A stretch of DNA of 64,000 nt from Caecibacter massiliensis (lineage in GTDB: Bacteria; Bacillota; Negativicutes; Veillonellales; Megasphaeraceae), in contig LT608311.1 of assembly GCA_900095875.1 (NCBI GenBank), forward strand, positions 434,001-498,000. The letters are read 5' to 3'. A program made the translations under genes and the position numbers. Shown in pieces: positions 41,912 to 50,720 of the stretch (positions are counted from its first letter, which is position 1; each line of letters starts with the position of its first letter). The notes under the pieces were generated by a model. The model was given only the letters and a program-made list of their open reading frames with translations. It made no database searches and was not told the origin of the DNA.

Positions 41912-41923
41912 ATTTCTCACCTC

Positions 41924-42907
41924 CTAGCCTGTCCGCTGGAACATGTACACGACGATGGACGGCTGCATGTTGTTGTGCGGCTGGCTACCACCCGTCCGGG
42001 AAAGGCTGTGGGAATGATTCCCATCCCAGGAGGTATGCCCGTCCACCTGATTCCCATGCCAGCAGCCGTCGCCATAACCTACGGCAACAGGTGCATCATT
42101 GCCTTCACAGGCATCCCACTGGAAGTTGCGCGGCAATGACCCGCAGGACCAGTGACGATGATTTCCGCTGTCTCCGACTGTATGGCCATGAGCCGGAGTT
42201 TCTGGAATCGTAAGGTTGTGCTTCTCCTCACCCAGCTTGTCCCCGGCCTTGTACATGGTTCCGCTGTCTGCTGCTCCGGCCCCGATTAGGCAACGTCCCA
42301 TGGCAAAGGCCACCCAGGTCGTCCCGGGCCAGTATGTCGCGGGATTCTTCCCGTCCGCAGAAATGTAGATGGCATTGACAGGGAACGGGCATGCCTGGAT
42401 CTTGGCCACGGCTTCCTCGTCCATATCGGCGTAGGTGACCTTGCCCCAGCTGCCGTTGCTGTGCAGGACGGTATTCAGCTTCCCAGCAGAAGGTGACGGG
42501 ACCATACCGCTCTGGCCTGCCGTCTTTTCGCCGCAGCCGCTGAAATCTGGCAGTGTAATATCCTTCGTGCCATCAAAGACAACCCGGTGAATCTTCCGCC
42601 CCGTCTGCAGCTTCGACGCACTGGCCGCATTGCCGCTGATGCCAGTTGCGTGGGCATTGGCGTCCGTCAGATGGGCATTGATGTCGGCAGCCGTAGCGGA
42701 AATCCGCTCATAGAGCCGGGCATCATTGCTGACCAGCTGGGACACAGTCTTGTTCTGCTGGTTGAAGACGACCGGGTCTTCTGAAAGATACTGTGGGAAA
42801 AGCACATCATAATCCAGCGTATTCTCCACAGCTTCTGTGGGCCGGACTTCCTGTCCGGCACGGTCCGGGAAGTCGGCAGACCATTTCTCTTTGCTGTAAT
42901 CATCCAT
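41924..42907 (-). CDS. Phage tail fibre with collar-type C-terminus
   Basis: A 327-residue fibre. N-terminal baseplate attachment (about 1-70), a shaft, and a C-terminal collar-like domain: GRCLIGAGAADSG, GEEKHNLTIPETPAHGHT, a histidine-rich loop (HSHSLSRTGG), and the end HNNMQPSIVVYMFQRT. This pattern is that of tail collar fibres whose histidines bind iron. It follows the DUF2313 protein and overlaps it by eight bases. ATG has AAAGGAG. Confidence 0.87.
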   Translation of the reverse strand: MDDYSKEKWSADFPDRAGQEVRPTEAVENTLDYDVLFPQYLSEDPVVFNQQNKTVSQLVSNDARLYERISATAADINAHLTDANAHATGISGNAASASKLQTGRKIHRVVFDGTKDITLPDFSGCGEKTAGQSGMVPSPSAGKLNTVLHSNGSWGKVTYADMDEEAVAKIQACPFPVNAIYISADGKNPATYWPGTTWVAFAMGRCLIGAGAADSGTMYKAGDKLGEEKHNLTIPETPAHGHTVGDSGNHRHWSCGSLPRNFQWDACEGNDAPVAVGYGDGCWHGNQVDGHTSWDGNHSHSLSRTGGSQPHNNMQPSIVVYMFQRTG

Positions 42908-43466
42908 TTGTCATCACTCCTTTCTTGGATACGATGGTCGCCGTCGAGAAGGTAGCTTCCCCGTTCCAGTAAATCTTGCCATTCCAGGAATAACCCAGGT
43001 AGATGGCGTATCCCAGATGGGCCGGCTTGTAGATGTTGAGCTGCGTGATGAGCTTCTGCAAGGTCGTGGTATCTTTGCCGTTCATGATGCAGTACACCTT
43101 GAAGTAGTATTCCTCATTGACTTCCTCGATATGGCCGACACTGTAGAGATTGATGATGGAGTTCATGAAATCTTCTGTAGACACATCCACGTGCTGCAGC
43201 TTGAAGAGAATCCGCTGCCTGCAGAATTCGTCACTATCTCCGTCACTGGGCTTGATGCCCAGGAACGATTCATAAAGCGGCAGCGCCCAGGTGGCGGTGT
43301 TTACGAAGAAGTTGTCCGCCAGGTCCTGCAGAGCCAGGCGCAGACGGTCATGCTCCTCATTGCAGGTTTCTGCCGCACAGTGGAACATCGGGTCTTTGGA
43401 TAAGAAATTCGGCAAATACTTCAGGATATCCATCCGGCTCTGCCGCATCCAGTCATTGGCTGACAA
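42900..43466 (-). CDS. DUF2313 / YmfQ-like tail protein
   Basis: A 188-residue baseplate component of the Mu gp48 / YmfQ group, recognised by MDILKYLPNFLSKDP near the start, by NTATWALPLYESFLGI, and by its position directly after the baseplate J protein. The likely start is TTG at 43466, nine bases after AAAGGTGG; the first ATG (43448) has no ribosome binding site. It links the baseplate to tail fibres. Confidence 0.83.
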   Translation of the reverse strand: MSANDWMRQSRMDILKYLPNFLSKDPMFHCAAETCNEEHDRLRLALQDLADNFFVNTATWALPLYESFLGIKPSDGDSDEFCRQRILFKLQHVDVSTEDFMNSIINLYSVGHIEEVNEEYYFKVYCIMNGKDTTTLQKLITQLNIYKPAHLGYAIYLGYSWNGKIYWNGEATFSTATIVSKKGVMTNG

Positions 43467-44520
43467 GGTTCAGCACCACCTTTCCTGCCACGGGGATCTG
43501 CTCGTTCGTCAGTTCCACGTTGGCCGCTTTTCCATTAAGCTTCAAATCCTTATAATCCGTAATGCCGCTGATGGAAAGGAGGAGTTTCCCCATCTGGGCC
43601 AGGCTGACATAAGAAAGCGTGAAGCCCGTCTGCTTGAGATAGGCTGTCATGGCTGCCTTTACGGCATCGGGGCTGGCGGTGCCATAGACATCTGCCGTCA
43701 AATCAATGGATAATGGCGCCGGCGAAACGACGGTCACGGTCGCACCGATAGGCCGCTGGCTTTCGATGTAGTCATAGACCTCCTGGATCAGTTCAGCCGA
43801 TGCCGATTCATTCTCTGCCGTGACGATGATGACCTTCACCGTGCCATTGCCCTGCCAGAGCGGGATGACTTTGCAGTTCCCGACGCCATCGACAGACATG
43901 GCCCAGTCACGATAATGATTGGCATTGCCCGAGGTGATAGGCTGGCGCACCCGGAACAGGAGCCGGGCAAGGAGTGCGTCATCCGTTTCTTCATCCGCCC
44001 CATCGGTGCATTTCTTATGGTTAACGACTGCCGAGATATTCGGGATGGAATAGGGGATTTCTGTAATCGTTCCTTCGGCCACATTGCCACTCGCCCCGGC
44101 ATCGGCAGCTTCCACGGGAATCGTAACCTCAGCGGCATCAGCAGGAATGGTGGCCGACTCCAGGGTATAAAATCGCTGGCCGTCTTTTGTCTGGAAGAGA
44201 CTGCTGCGAATGATGTAGGCTCCTGCCATCCCCGTCACCGTAACTTCTCCTTTGGCCTTGACGGCTTTCTTGCGATCGACGCCAAATTCCGCTGCCCGCA
44301 GCGTCAGGTAGTCGCCCCAGGACGTTTCGGCAAAGGCCGCGTCGCGCAACATGGCCATCTCGGCATAGCTGCTCTCAAATTCCACAGCATTGGCGTCGAT
44401 CAGGTCGCGGGCAAAGGTACCTTCCATGGTACTTTGCTCTTTTTCCGTGATGGTGTGCAGGGTCTGGGCCATGCGGCTCTCAATCACATCTTTGGTCTGT
44501 GCATCAAATAAATTGCTCAT
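43453..44520 (-). CDS. Baseplate J family protein (XkdT-like)
   Basis: A 355-residue wedge protein of contractile tails. The N-terminal EGTFARDLIDANAVEFESSYAEM region, the central beta domain (GASGNVAEGTITEIPYSIPNI, as parts) and GNANHYRDWAMSVDGVGNCKVIP are hallmarks of the Mu gp47/XkdT family. ATG at 44520 overlaps the XkdS gene as ATGA. AAGGAG lies upstream. Confidence 0.92.
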   Translation of the reverse strand: MSNLFDAQTKDVIESRMAQTLHTITEKEQSTMEGTFARDLIDANAVEFESSYAEMAMLRDAAFAETSWGDYLTLRAAEFGVDRKKAVKAKGEVTVTGMAGAYIIRSSLFQTKDGQRFYTLESATIPADAAEVTIPVEAADAGASGNVAEGTITEIPYSIPNISAVVNHKKCTDGADEETDDALLARLLFRVRQPITSGNANHYRDWAMSVDGVGNCKVIPLWQGNGTVKVIIVTAENESASAELIQEVYDYIESQRPIGATVTVVSPAPLSIDLTADVYGTASPDAVKAAMTAYLKQTGFTLSYVSLAQMGKLLLSISGITDYKDLKLNGKAANVELTNEQIPVAGKVVLNLVSQ

Positions 44521-44966
44521 GCCTCGCTCCTTCCTGCCGTCACGGTCAATGATTCGTCACTGTAAATGGAAGTGACGTCAACCGTAATGGCCAAATCATC
44601 CCGTTCCCGCTTCTCCACCTCGATATGGTTAATGCGGGCAATGTACGGATTCACCATCAATCCCTCACGGATATTCTGGCAAATCCTGTCTGCCGTATAC
44701 TGGCTGTTTGGCGTCCTCCCCTGATACGGCTCGATGGTAATGCCATAGCTGTCATCATAGGCCAAGTAGCGATACCGCTCGGTGAGGATTGCCTTATAAA
44801 TCCAGACCTTGAGGGCTTCATTTTCTGTCACCATCAGGTTCTGGCCTTTTTCATCGTAGCGGAAGCACTGCTTATCAAAGTCATAGCCGTATTCTACGAA
44901 AAGAGGCAGCGACTCATTCCGGTTCGCTGCCTGGATGCTGTTCATTGCTACAAAAGGATCAGCCAT
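44517..44966 (-). CDS. DUF2634 / XkdS-like baseplate protein
   Basis: A 149-residue baseplate wedge protein of the gp25-like (XkdS) type, recognised by NEALKVWIYKAILTERYRYLAYDDSYGI and ICQNIREGLMVNPYIARI (parts of the 50-110 region). Start at 44966 is best spaced from GAGG; two codons earlier another ATG is in frame. It overlaps the DUF2577 gene. Confidence 0.85.
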   Translation of the reverse strand: MADPFVAMNSIQAANRNESLPLFVEYGYDFDKQCFRYDEKGQNLMVTENEALKVWIYKAILTERYRYLAYDDSYGITIEPYQGRTPNSQYTADRICQNIREGLMVNPYIARINHIEVEKRERDDLAITVDVTSIYSDESLTVTAGRSEA

Positions 44967-45378
44967 GACCATCAATCCTCACAATCTCATCCAAAATAAT
45001 GTACTGCTGAATCCGGTCGTTGATGAGCATGGGCATGATGGCCACGTACATGCCGGGCTTTAGTGTATCCGTATAGATGACGGAATCGGTGTAGTCATTA
45101 TCGATATCATGATTATGGGACTGGTAAGCCGCATCACCGCTGCCGCCGGCACGATTCTGTGTCGCCGATACCAGATGCCCTTTAGCTGTGCGGCCATAAC
45201 CTGCCAGGAGATAATGGGAAATCCACAGCTCCTCTTTGGTCAAAATGATGCCATTGTAGCGGACCTTGATATCTGGCGGCGAAGCAAGGATCTGCCCGAT
45301 TTGAATGTCCGGGCTGTTGCTGCTACGGCTGACCTGCTCCATCAGATTCAGCAGGCTGATATACGGATTTTTCTGCAT
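44959..45378 (-). CDS. DUF2577 / XkdR-region tail protein
   Basis: A 139-residue protein (MQKNPYISLLNLMEQV...) with the DUF2577 pattern IGQILASPPDIKVRYNGI and LKPGMYVAIMPMLIND. In PBSX-like tails this protein sits between XkdQ and XkdS and forms part of the baseplate hub or spike. GGGGGTG precedes the ATG. Confidence 0.82.
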   Translation of the reverse strand: MQKNPYISLLNLMEQVSRSSNSPDIQIGQILASPPDIKVRYNGIILTKEELWISHYLLAGYGRTAKGHLVSATQNRAGGSGDAAYQSHNHDIDNDYTDSVIYTDTLKPGMYVAIMPMLINDRIQQYIILDEIVRIDGHG

Positions 45379-45384
45379 CTCCTG

Positions 45385-46905
45385 TCACCCCCTCGATGTC
45401 TTGATGATGGTCGCCGGATAATAGTCGCTCCCCATATCGATGCTGCCTTCGTAGTGATGAAAACAGCCATAGACATTGGAGCTGTTGCCCCAGCAGCCGC
45501 CGCTTCCGTCATAGACGACGACATGCCAGTTCGGGTCCGGCTTGCTGTAGCGGTTGTACATGATGATGTCGCCCTTTTCGAGCTGCGACGGGTCATAAGG
45601 GATAGCCAGGCCCTGCGCTTCGGCATCGGCCCGGAGCTGGTCGCAGCCTTTCACGCCATTGTTATATTCCTGCGCTGCAAAAGGGGAATAGCCCGCCGCG
45701 GCGATGGTCGCCCGGTCGACACAGCCTTCTGAGCCATAGGGAGAAACGGTACCCTCGAAATTGGCCATGCACGCATCGACCACACTGCTGCCAGCCACAG
45801 CGCCACCTGTAGAAACAGAAGATGTCGATTTCGTTTCCGCTGGCGGCACATAGTCCGGGTTGGCATTGTACGATGTACTGTCCAGTTCCTGTTTCTGCTC
45901 ATCCAGCAGTTTGTTGAACACCAGATGCAGCTCCATCAGGTGCTTGTTGCCTTCGATTTTATGGCTGTCCGACTTGATGAAGAACTGCCCCTTGAGCTGT
46001 TCTTCCTGGACTGAGACAGAAAAACCGGCGATGCACTGGATATGACCGATGGCCCGGATGGACATGTCATGGGCGACGGTCTTCAGCATGGCCCTTGCCT
46101 GCGAAGCATCGTCCTGTTTGGGGTCGGCCTTGCAAATGGCCTGGATGATACCAAATTTCTGGATGTCTGTAGTATTGGGCAGCTCCCCCTTCGTCTGTCC
46201 TGTACTGTCAACGACGACCACTTTCGATACCATGTCTTCCACCGATTCAGAAACAGACGCGCCCGTCAGATTCGTCACATCGCTGATCAGGAAGTCCTCC
46301 ACCACCTGGTCATTCATGCAGACCACGTTGAGCTTCCCTTCGGTCATGTAGATATGGTATCCCTTGCCATCCTGTGCAGACTGATAGGATAATGCCTGCT
46401 TGATAGCCTCCGTAGCCGAGATATCATCGGCAATGAAATTGCAGGTGACGGGCAGGTCGGGAATAGTCCCGGCCGGAATAGAAAAGTCATTGATGGTCTG
46501 GCGGATGGCGTCGGCCACTGTGACGTTCGTGTACTTCTTGGTCATGCGGGACTTGGCCAGATAGACGATATTGTCAAAGGCTGTAAAATGCATCACGGAA
46601 GAGCCGCTCTCCCGGCTGCGGCCAAAAATACGTCCCTGGAACAGGTGGACAGTCTGCTGCGTCTTATCGTCAATGTGGATAAACAGCACCTCGTCCCCCA
46701 GTTCCAGTTCCGGATTCTGCCAAGATTTATCCCGCGTCGTATAGGCCAGGTCGAATTCCAGCCTGCGTCCGGCCTGCTCGACGTCCCCGGACCAAGTTGC
46801 ACAAATCAGCCAGCCCGTAAGGTCTGCGTTCTCGGGCTTTTTCTGGCCTTCCGTCTGAGCATCCTCGGTATTGCTTTTCTTATTGATTCTTTGCAACTGG
46901 AACAT
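45385..46905 (-). CDS. XkdQ-like baseplate hub with C-terminal NlpC/P60-type domain
   Basis: A roughly 506-residue protein. The first 330 residues match the XkdQ/gpD-like hub (LTGWLICATWSGDVEQAGRR, VHLFQGRIFGRSRES, SMTKKYTNVTVADAIRQTI, as parts). After a serine-rich linker near 350 comes a C-terminal cell-wall peptidase-like domain with a candidate catalytic cysteine in GSEGCVDRATIAAAGYSPF and histidine in PNWHVVVYDGSGG. The ATG at 46905 is nine bases from AGGA. It would open peptidoglycan locally during DNA injection. Confidence 0.83.
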   Translation of the reverse strand: MFQLQRINKKSNTEDAQTEGQKKPENADLTGWLICATWSGDVEQAGRRLEFDLAYTTRDKSWQNPELELGDEVLFIHIDDKTQQTVHLFQGRIFGRSRESGSSVMHFTAFDNIVYLAKSRMTKKYTNVTVADAIRQTINDFSIPAGTIPDLPVTCNFIADDISATEAIKQALSYQSAQDGKGYHIYMTEGKLNVVCMNDQVVEDFLISDVTNLTGASVSESVEDMVSKVVVVDSTGQTKGELPNTTDIQKFGIIQAICKADPKQDDASQARAMLKTVAHDMSIRAIGHIQCIAGFSVSVQEEQLKGQFFIKSDSHKIEGNKHLMELHLVFNKLLDEQKQELDSTSYNANPDYVPPAETKSTSSVSTGGAVAGSSVVDACMANFEGTVSPYGSEGCVDRATIAAAGYSPFAAQEYNNGVKGCDQLRADAEAQGLAIPYDPSQLEKGDIIMYNRYSKPDPNWHVVVYDGSGGCWGNSSNVYGCFHHYEGSIDMGSDYYPATIIKTSRG

Positions 46906-47614
46906 TTTCATCATTCCTTTTGAGGTTCATCGTCGTCAGGCGGATGATATCCCCGGGCGAAAGACCGCCGTTACGGACGATGCTGCGATAGATCTGGAAC
47001 TTCGAGAACTGCTCATTGTTGAGCGTCACCGATTTCCCCACGGCCCGGCCGATGACGTTGCCGATGCTGTCACCGGGATAATAGGTGATGTTCTTCTTCA
47101 TCTTCGACCAGAACGATTCCGGCCGCTTCTTCAGCCCTGTCGCAGCATCGGTCTTTCCCGTCTCCGGTGCTGTGACGTAGCGGTACTCCGTCAGGCCCAG
47201 CTCGTAATAGACATCGCCGCTACCGTCCTTTTCACCAAACTTGAAGGACGAAATCAGGCAGGGCATGGAAAGCGGCGTATCCGACACCGTCAGCTGACAG
47301 ACGCTGTCACCGGTACGCATCGTTTCCAGTTGGGCGATGTATGTATAAGGCGCAAGGCCCATCATGGCAAAGGGATAATCCTGTGCTGGGAAAAATCCGG
47401 AAAGGGTCAGTGTCCTGAGTCCCGTCTTTCCCATCATGAGGTAGTCGCCGAAGTTATTGATGTTCACCGTGCCATGATTCGTATTGACAGATACCATCAG
47501 CTCCGAAGGCAGGACGGGAAAGACCACCGCTGCCGATTCAGAAGAGAGAGAAATCGTAAGGGAAGATGCAGCCTGGCCGATGGCGTTCAACAGAGATGCT
47601 AAGAAAGAACTCAT
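46880..47614 (-). CDS. XkdP-like tail protein
   Basis: A 244-residue protein with a beta-rich N-terminus (LPSELMVSVNTNHGTVNINNFGDYLMMG, in parts) and a C-terminal LysM-like segment (YPGDSIGNVIGRAVG ... GDIIRL). It lies between the tape measure protein and XkdQ, the standard XkdP position. Start overlaps the tape measure stop as TGATG. It probably joins tail tube to baseplate. Confidence 0.82.
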   Translation of the reverse strand: MSSFLASLLNAIGQAASSLTISLSSESAAVVFPVLPSELMVSVNTNHGTVNINNFGDYLMMGKTGLRTLTLSGFFPAQDYPFAMMGLAPYTYIAQLETMRTGDSVCQLTVSDTPLSMPCLISSFKFGEKDGSGDVYYELGLTEYRYVTAPETGKTDAATGLKKRPESFWSKMKKNITYYPGDSIGNVIGRAVGKSVTLNNEQFSKFQIYRSIVRNGGLSPGDIIRLTTMNLKRNDENVPVAKNQ

Positions 47615-49734
47615 CAGAGGGTCGCTCCTTTCATGCGGTTCATGCCGTACAGTCTCATTTTTTCGACGAGTTTTTCAGCGACGGCGTCGATGTCCTGCTC
47701 GCTGCGGACGTTCATCGTATCAATGCAGATGGTGATGCCGCCGCTGCCGGCGTTCATGGCCTGACGGATGCTTTCATCATGAGGTATGACCGTACTGCCG
47801 TTGGGCAGGTGTACCAGCTCGCCCCGGCGGTCTTCATTGATGACGGCAAAGCCGCCACGAAAGTTCTCGACACCGCTTTCAAAGTGGCTGATACTTGGGA
47901 TATCAAATCCCACATGGGTCGGCGCCCCTCCCGTCAGGGACGGAATGTCGATGGACAGACTATTGACGCTGGCAATGAGTCCGTTCACCTGATCGATGAT
48001 CCAGTTCACACCGCTGCGAAAGGTGTCCTTGATGCTTTCCCAGATACTGGAGGCCGTCTCGCTGATGCCGTTCATGGCTCCGTCCCAGGCAGAACTGATC
48101 CAGTTCATCCCCGCATCGACGGCGTCCGATACAACCTGTATAGCCTGTTCGATATAATGCGACACGGTATCCCAGTTCCTCCACAGAAGGTACAAGGCAG
48201 CAATAATCGCGGCAATGATGATAATGATTGGATTGGCCATGGCTGCGGCGCCTACGGCACGGATGATGGTGATCATCATGCGTCCGGCAGTCAGAAAGGT
48301 ACTGCCCATGCCCCTGGCCACGATGGCAATGCCCCGGCAGACCGGAATGAGTCCTTTGAACTGGGTCGAGAGATACTTCGAGACACTGCCGGCTTTGCTA
48401 ATGCCCGTGGCAATAGAGTTGAAAGTACCAAAAGCCCTGCCGCCGACCGTCAGGATACGGCCCAGGGTCGAACCGAAGAGCTGGAAGGTCACGATGCCAA
48501 AAGCCACCTGGCCAATCAGCGTTTTCTGTTCCGGTGTCAGTGTCCGGAACCAGGCAGCCAGTTCCTTGACGCGCATCGACATGGCCTTGAAGTACGGCGT
48601 AAACGACACCGCTAAATCCATGCCGGCATTCTTCAGCTGGTTCATGGCAATCTGCATCTGCTCCGACGGGGTCAGCATCTTCTCATAAGCTTCCCGGGTC
48701 ATACCGGCAGACTGGGCCATCTGGTCCATGACCTTATCGAAGTCCCCGGCTCCCTTGCCCGTCAGGACCAGGATGCTGTTCAGGCCCTCGACAGAGCCAA
48801 AAAGCTGGGCCATCTGTTCGGCATCGCCGCCTGTCGCCCGCTTCGCTTCGTCCAGGAACTTCACCCAGCCCACGCTCTGCAGATGAGCCGCATTGAACTC
48901 AAGGCCCAGGGACTGAGCCAGTTTCGCCGCTTCGGCAGATGGCTTCAGAATGTTGCTGTAAGCCGCCTTGAGCCCGGTAATGGCCTCGCTGGTCCGGATA
49001 CCGTTCTTGGTCAGGACGGCAATGGAACCGAACAGTTCCTGGGTACTGACATTGAGCTGTGCCGCAATGGGGATGACATTGCCCATGGACTGAGCCATCT
49101 CGCCAAAGGATGTCTTGCCGAAGTTCTGTGCCAGGAGCATCTGGTCCGTCACCGCCGTGGCTTCTTCTGCCGATTTTCCATAGGCATTGAGTACCGTGGT
49201 CACACCGTTAACGGCAGTCGTCGTGTCGGTGAAGCCGGCTTTCGCAGCAATTGTCATGTCTTTGACAAAGCCCACGGCATGGGCCGCATCGACACCAGCG
49301 GAAATGGCCTGGTAGACCGATTCCGAAAGATCAGCGACACCTGCACCCGTTTCATCGCTGACAGCACGAATCTCATCACTGACCTTCTGCATGGAAACGA
49401 CCGTCGTGTCGACCAAAGTCGAAATCTTGGCGATACCGTTGGCAAAGTCGCTGTGCAGCTTGAAGCCTGCCGTTGCGGCTGCCAGGATGGGGGCTGACAG
49501 CAGGGCCATCTTGTCTGATAAGCCGGAAATCTTGCTTCCCGTCTGCTCGATGCTCTTCGCCGTCCGTTTCTGGATGCGCTCATGCTCCGTCAGCTTGTCC
49601 GACAGTCCGCTGACCGATTGTTTCGCCGCCGCCATCTGGGTCTTCATGGTCCCCAGGCTGGCATTGACGCTACGCACGGTCGGCGTGAACAAATCCCGCA
49701 GCCGGATGGCGGCATCGATGACATTATTGGCCAT
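47614..49734 (-). CDS. Tail tape measure protein
   Basis: A 706-residue protein setting tail length. It has the TP901-type pattern (SVNASLGTMKTQM; KISGLSDKMALLSAPILAA; FANGIAKISTLVDT; GNVIPIAAQLNVSTQELFGSI, quoted in part), an alpha-helical coiled N-terminal half, membrane-like helices near residues 460-520 (IIIIIAAIIAALYLLW), and a C-terminal region similar to other Firmicute tape measures. The length implies a tail of roughly 105 nm if 1.5 angstrom per residue holds. GAGGTG precedes the ATG. Confidence 0.93.
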   Translation of the reverse strand: MANNVIDAAIRLRDLFTPTVRSVNASLGTMKTQMAAAKQSVSGLSDKLTEHERIQKRTAKSIEQTGSKISGLSDKMALLSAPILAAATAGFKLHSDFANGIAKISTLVDTTVVSMQKVSDEIRAVSDETGAGVADLSESVYQAISAGVDAAHAVGFVKDMTIAAKAGFTDTTTAVNGVTTVLNAYGKSAEEATAVTDQMLLAQNFGKTSFGEMAQSMGNVIPIAAQLNVSTQELFGSIAVLTKNGIRTSEAITGLKAAYSNILKPSAEAAKLAQSLGLEFNAAHLQSVGWVKFLDEAKRATGGDAEQMAQLFGSVEGLNSILVLTGKGAGDFDKVMDQMAQSAGMTREAYEKMLTPSEQMQIAMNQLKNAGMDLAVSFTPYFKAMSMRVKELAAWFRTLTPEQKTLIGQVAFGIVTFQLFGSTLGRILTVGGRAFGTFNSIATGISKAGSVSKYLSTQFKGLIPVCRGIAIVARGMGSTFLTAGRMMITIIRAVGAAAMANPIIIIIAAIIAALYLLWRNWDTVSHYIEQAIQVVSDAVDAGMNWISSAWDGAMNGISETASSIWESIKDTFRSGVNWIIDQVNGLIASVNSLSIDIPSLTGGAPTHVGFDIPSISHFESGVENFRGGFAVINEDRRGELVHLPNGSTVIPHDESIRQAMNAGSGGITICIDTMNVRSEQDIDAVAEKLVEKMRLYGMNRMKGATL

Positions 49735-49753
49735 GCTGTTTCACCTCTCAATG

Positions 49754-49783
49754 TTGTTACAGATATTAAAAATATAGTAAGAT
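49754..49783 (+). promoter_or_regulatory. Promoter of the plus-strand moron
   Basis: TTGTTA (49754-49759), 18-base spacer, TAAGAT (49778-49783), 31 bases before the start codon and in the gap between opposing genes. Confidence 0.6.
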
Positions 49784-49814
49784 AAAAGAAGTCTATCGTT
49801 ACGGAGGAATTCCA

Positions 49815-50510
49815 ATGCGCTATTTCAATGAAACAGAAAAAAGATTAGCTGAACGATATCACCATATGAAGCTTGGTACTTGCAAAATCTGTGAAGAATG
49901 TCACAAGAAAGAACATTTATCCTTACCGATTGGCTGCTGGTGCGTAGGTTCCGATTTTAATAAAACTTCCAAGAAAATTCTATTTGTCGGTAAAAATGCC
50001 AGGAACAATCCCGGCACGATTGAAGACGGCTTCCGTAATCCCTTTCAATATACCCGTGAATCTCTGTGGAACAAAAGCTGGCCATATTGGAGCTATACTC
50101 GTGCTATCACTCAGAGAATATTCGGTGACGATTCTATAGAACACATCGCATTTACCAATATTGTCAAATGCAACAATTCCGGAGGAAAGGATACTACCTC
50201 AGATTTTGTAAAATCCAACTGTATCCTAAACCTAAAAGTCCTTCAGCAGGAATTAAAGGTAATACATCCTACTCATATCATTTTTTATACATCTTGGTAT
50301 TATGACGATTACATCCCTAACGTTTTTGACCGTTATAATATTCATTACAACGGTTCTAAAGACATTGGGAAAAGAAAAATGCCCTGGCAGGAAGCCATTT
50401 CCACTCTGGGCAATCAAACCTTTCATGTACTACGTGTCGGCCACCCACAATGCAAGAAAAAAAGCGACTTCGTCTATGAAATATCTAAGTGGCTTGAGCC
50501 TGCCTTATGA
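49815..50510 (+). CDS. Moron protein of unknown function, weakly uracil-DNA glycosylase-like
   Basis: A 231-residue soluble protein and the only clear plus-strand intact gene in the prophage. GGAGGAATTCC precedes the ATG. The AT-rich codon use differs from its neighbours. The N-terminus has CKICEECHKKEHLSLPIGCWC, a possible metal-binding cysteine set. The patterns ILFVGKNARNNPG, HIAFTNIVKCNNSGG and HVLRVGHPQ recall, in order, the three motifs of the uracil-DNA glycosylase superfamily, but the match is weak. With its own promoter and terminator between the tail chaperone and tape measure genes, it is a moron expressed from the lysogen, so superinfection exclusion or host defence are reasonable guesses. 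Confidence 0.85.
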   Translation: MRYFNETEKRLAERYHHMKLGTCKICEECHKKEHLSLPIGCWCVGSDFNKTSKKILFVGKNARNNPGTIEDGFRNPFQYTRESLWNKSWPYWSYTRAITQRIFGDDSIEHIAFTNIVKCNNSGGKDTTSDFVKSNCILNLKVLQQELKVIHPTHIIFYTSWYYDDYIPNVFDRYNIHYNGSKDIGKRKMPWQEAISTLGNQTFHVLRVGHPQCKKKSDFVYEISKWLEPAL

Positions 50511-50532
50511 CTTTATGGCAGATAGCCGTATT

Positions 50533-50570
50533 TTCAGCAGTTAATCCGATAATGCTGAAGATACTTTTTT
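50533..50570 (+). terminator. Terminator of the plus-strand moron
   Basis: TTCAGCA (50533-50539) and TGCTGAA (50553-50559) with a T-run at 50565-50570. It overlaps the 3' end of the opposing frameshift extension. Confidence 0.75.
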
Positions 50571-50720
50571 ATTGCGTTCTTCCATCTCATAGCGGATAAA
50601 AGCATACAGCACCTGCCGTTCGCCGTATCCCAGTTTCATGACCGCTGATGGCAGCAGGTGATGCTCCCGGAACAATAGATACATCGCCTGCACTTCGCCA
50701 TCGGTCCGGATCAGTTTTTT
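50541..50720 (-). other. -1 frameshift site and C-terminal extension of the tail chaperone
   Basis: At 50714-50720 the minus strand reads A AAA AAC in the correct phase (GTA AAA AAC, then stop TGA). A -1 slip would bypass the stop and add 57 codons (LIRTDGEVQAMYLLFREHHL ... SALSD) ending at 50541. The extension has no good start of its own. This is the layout of lambda G/GT and PBSX-type tail assembly chaperones, which use such a slip to make a minor fusion product. Confidence 0.85.
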
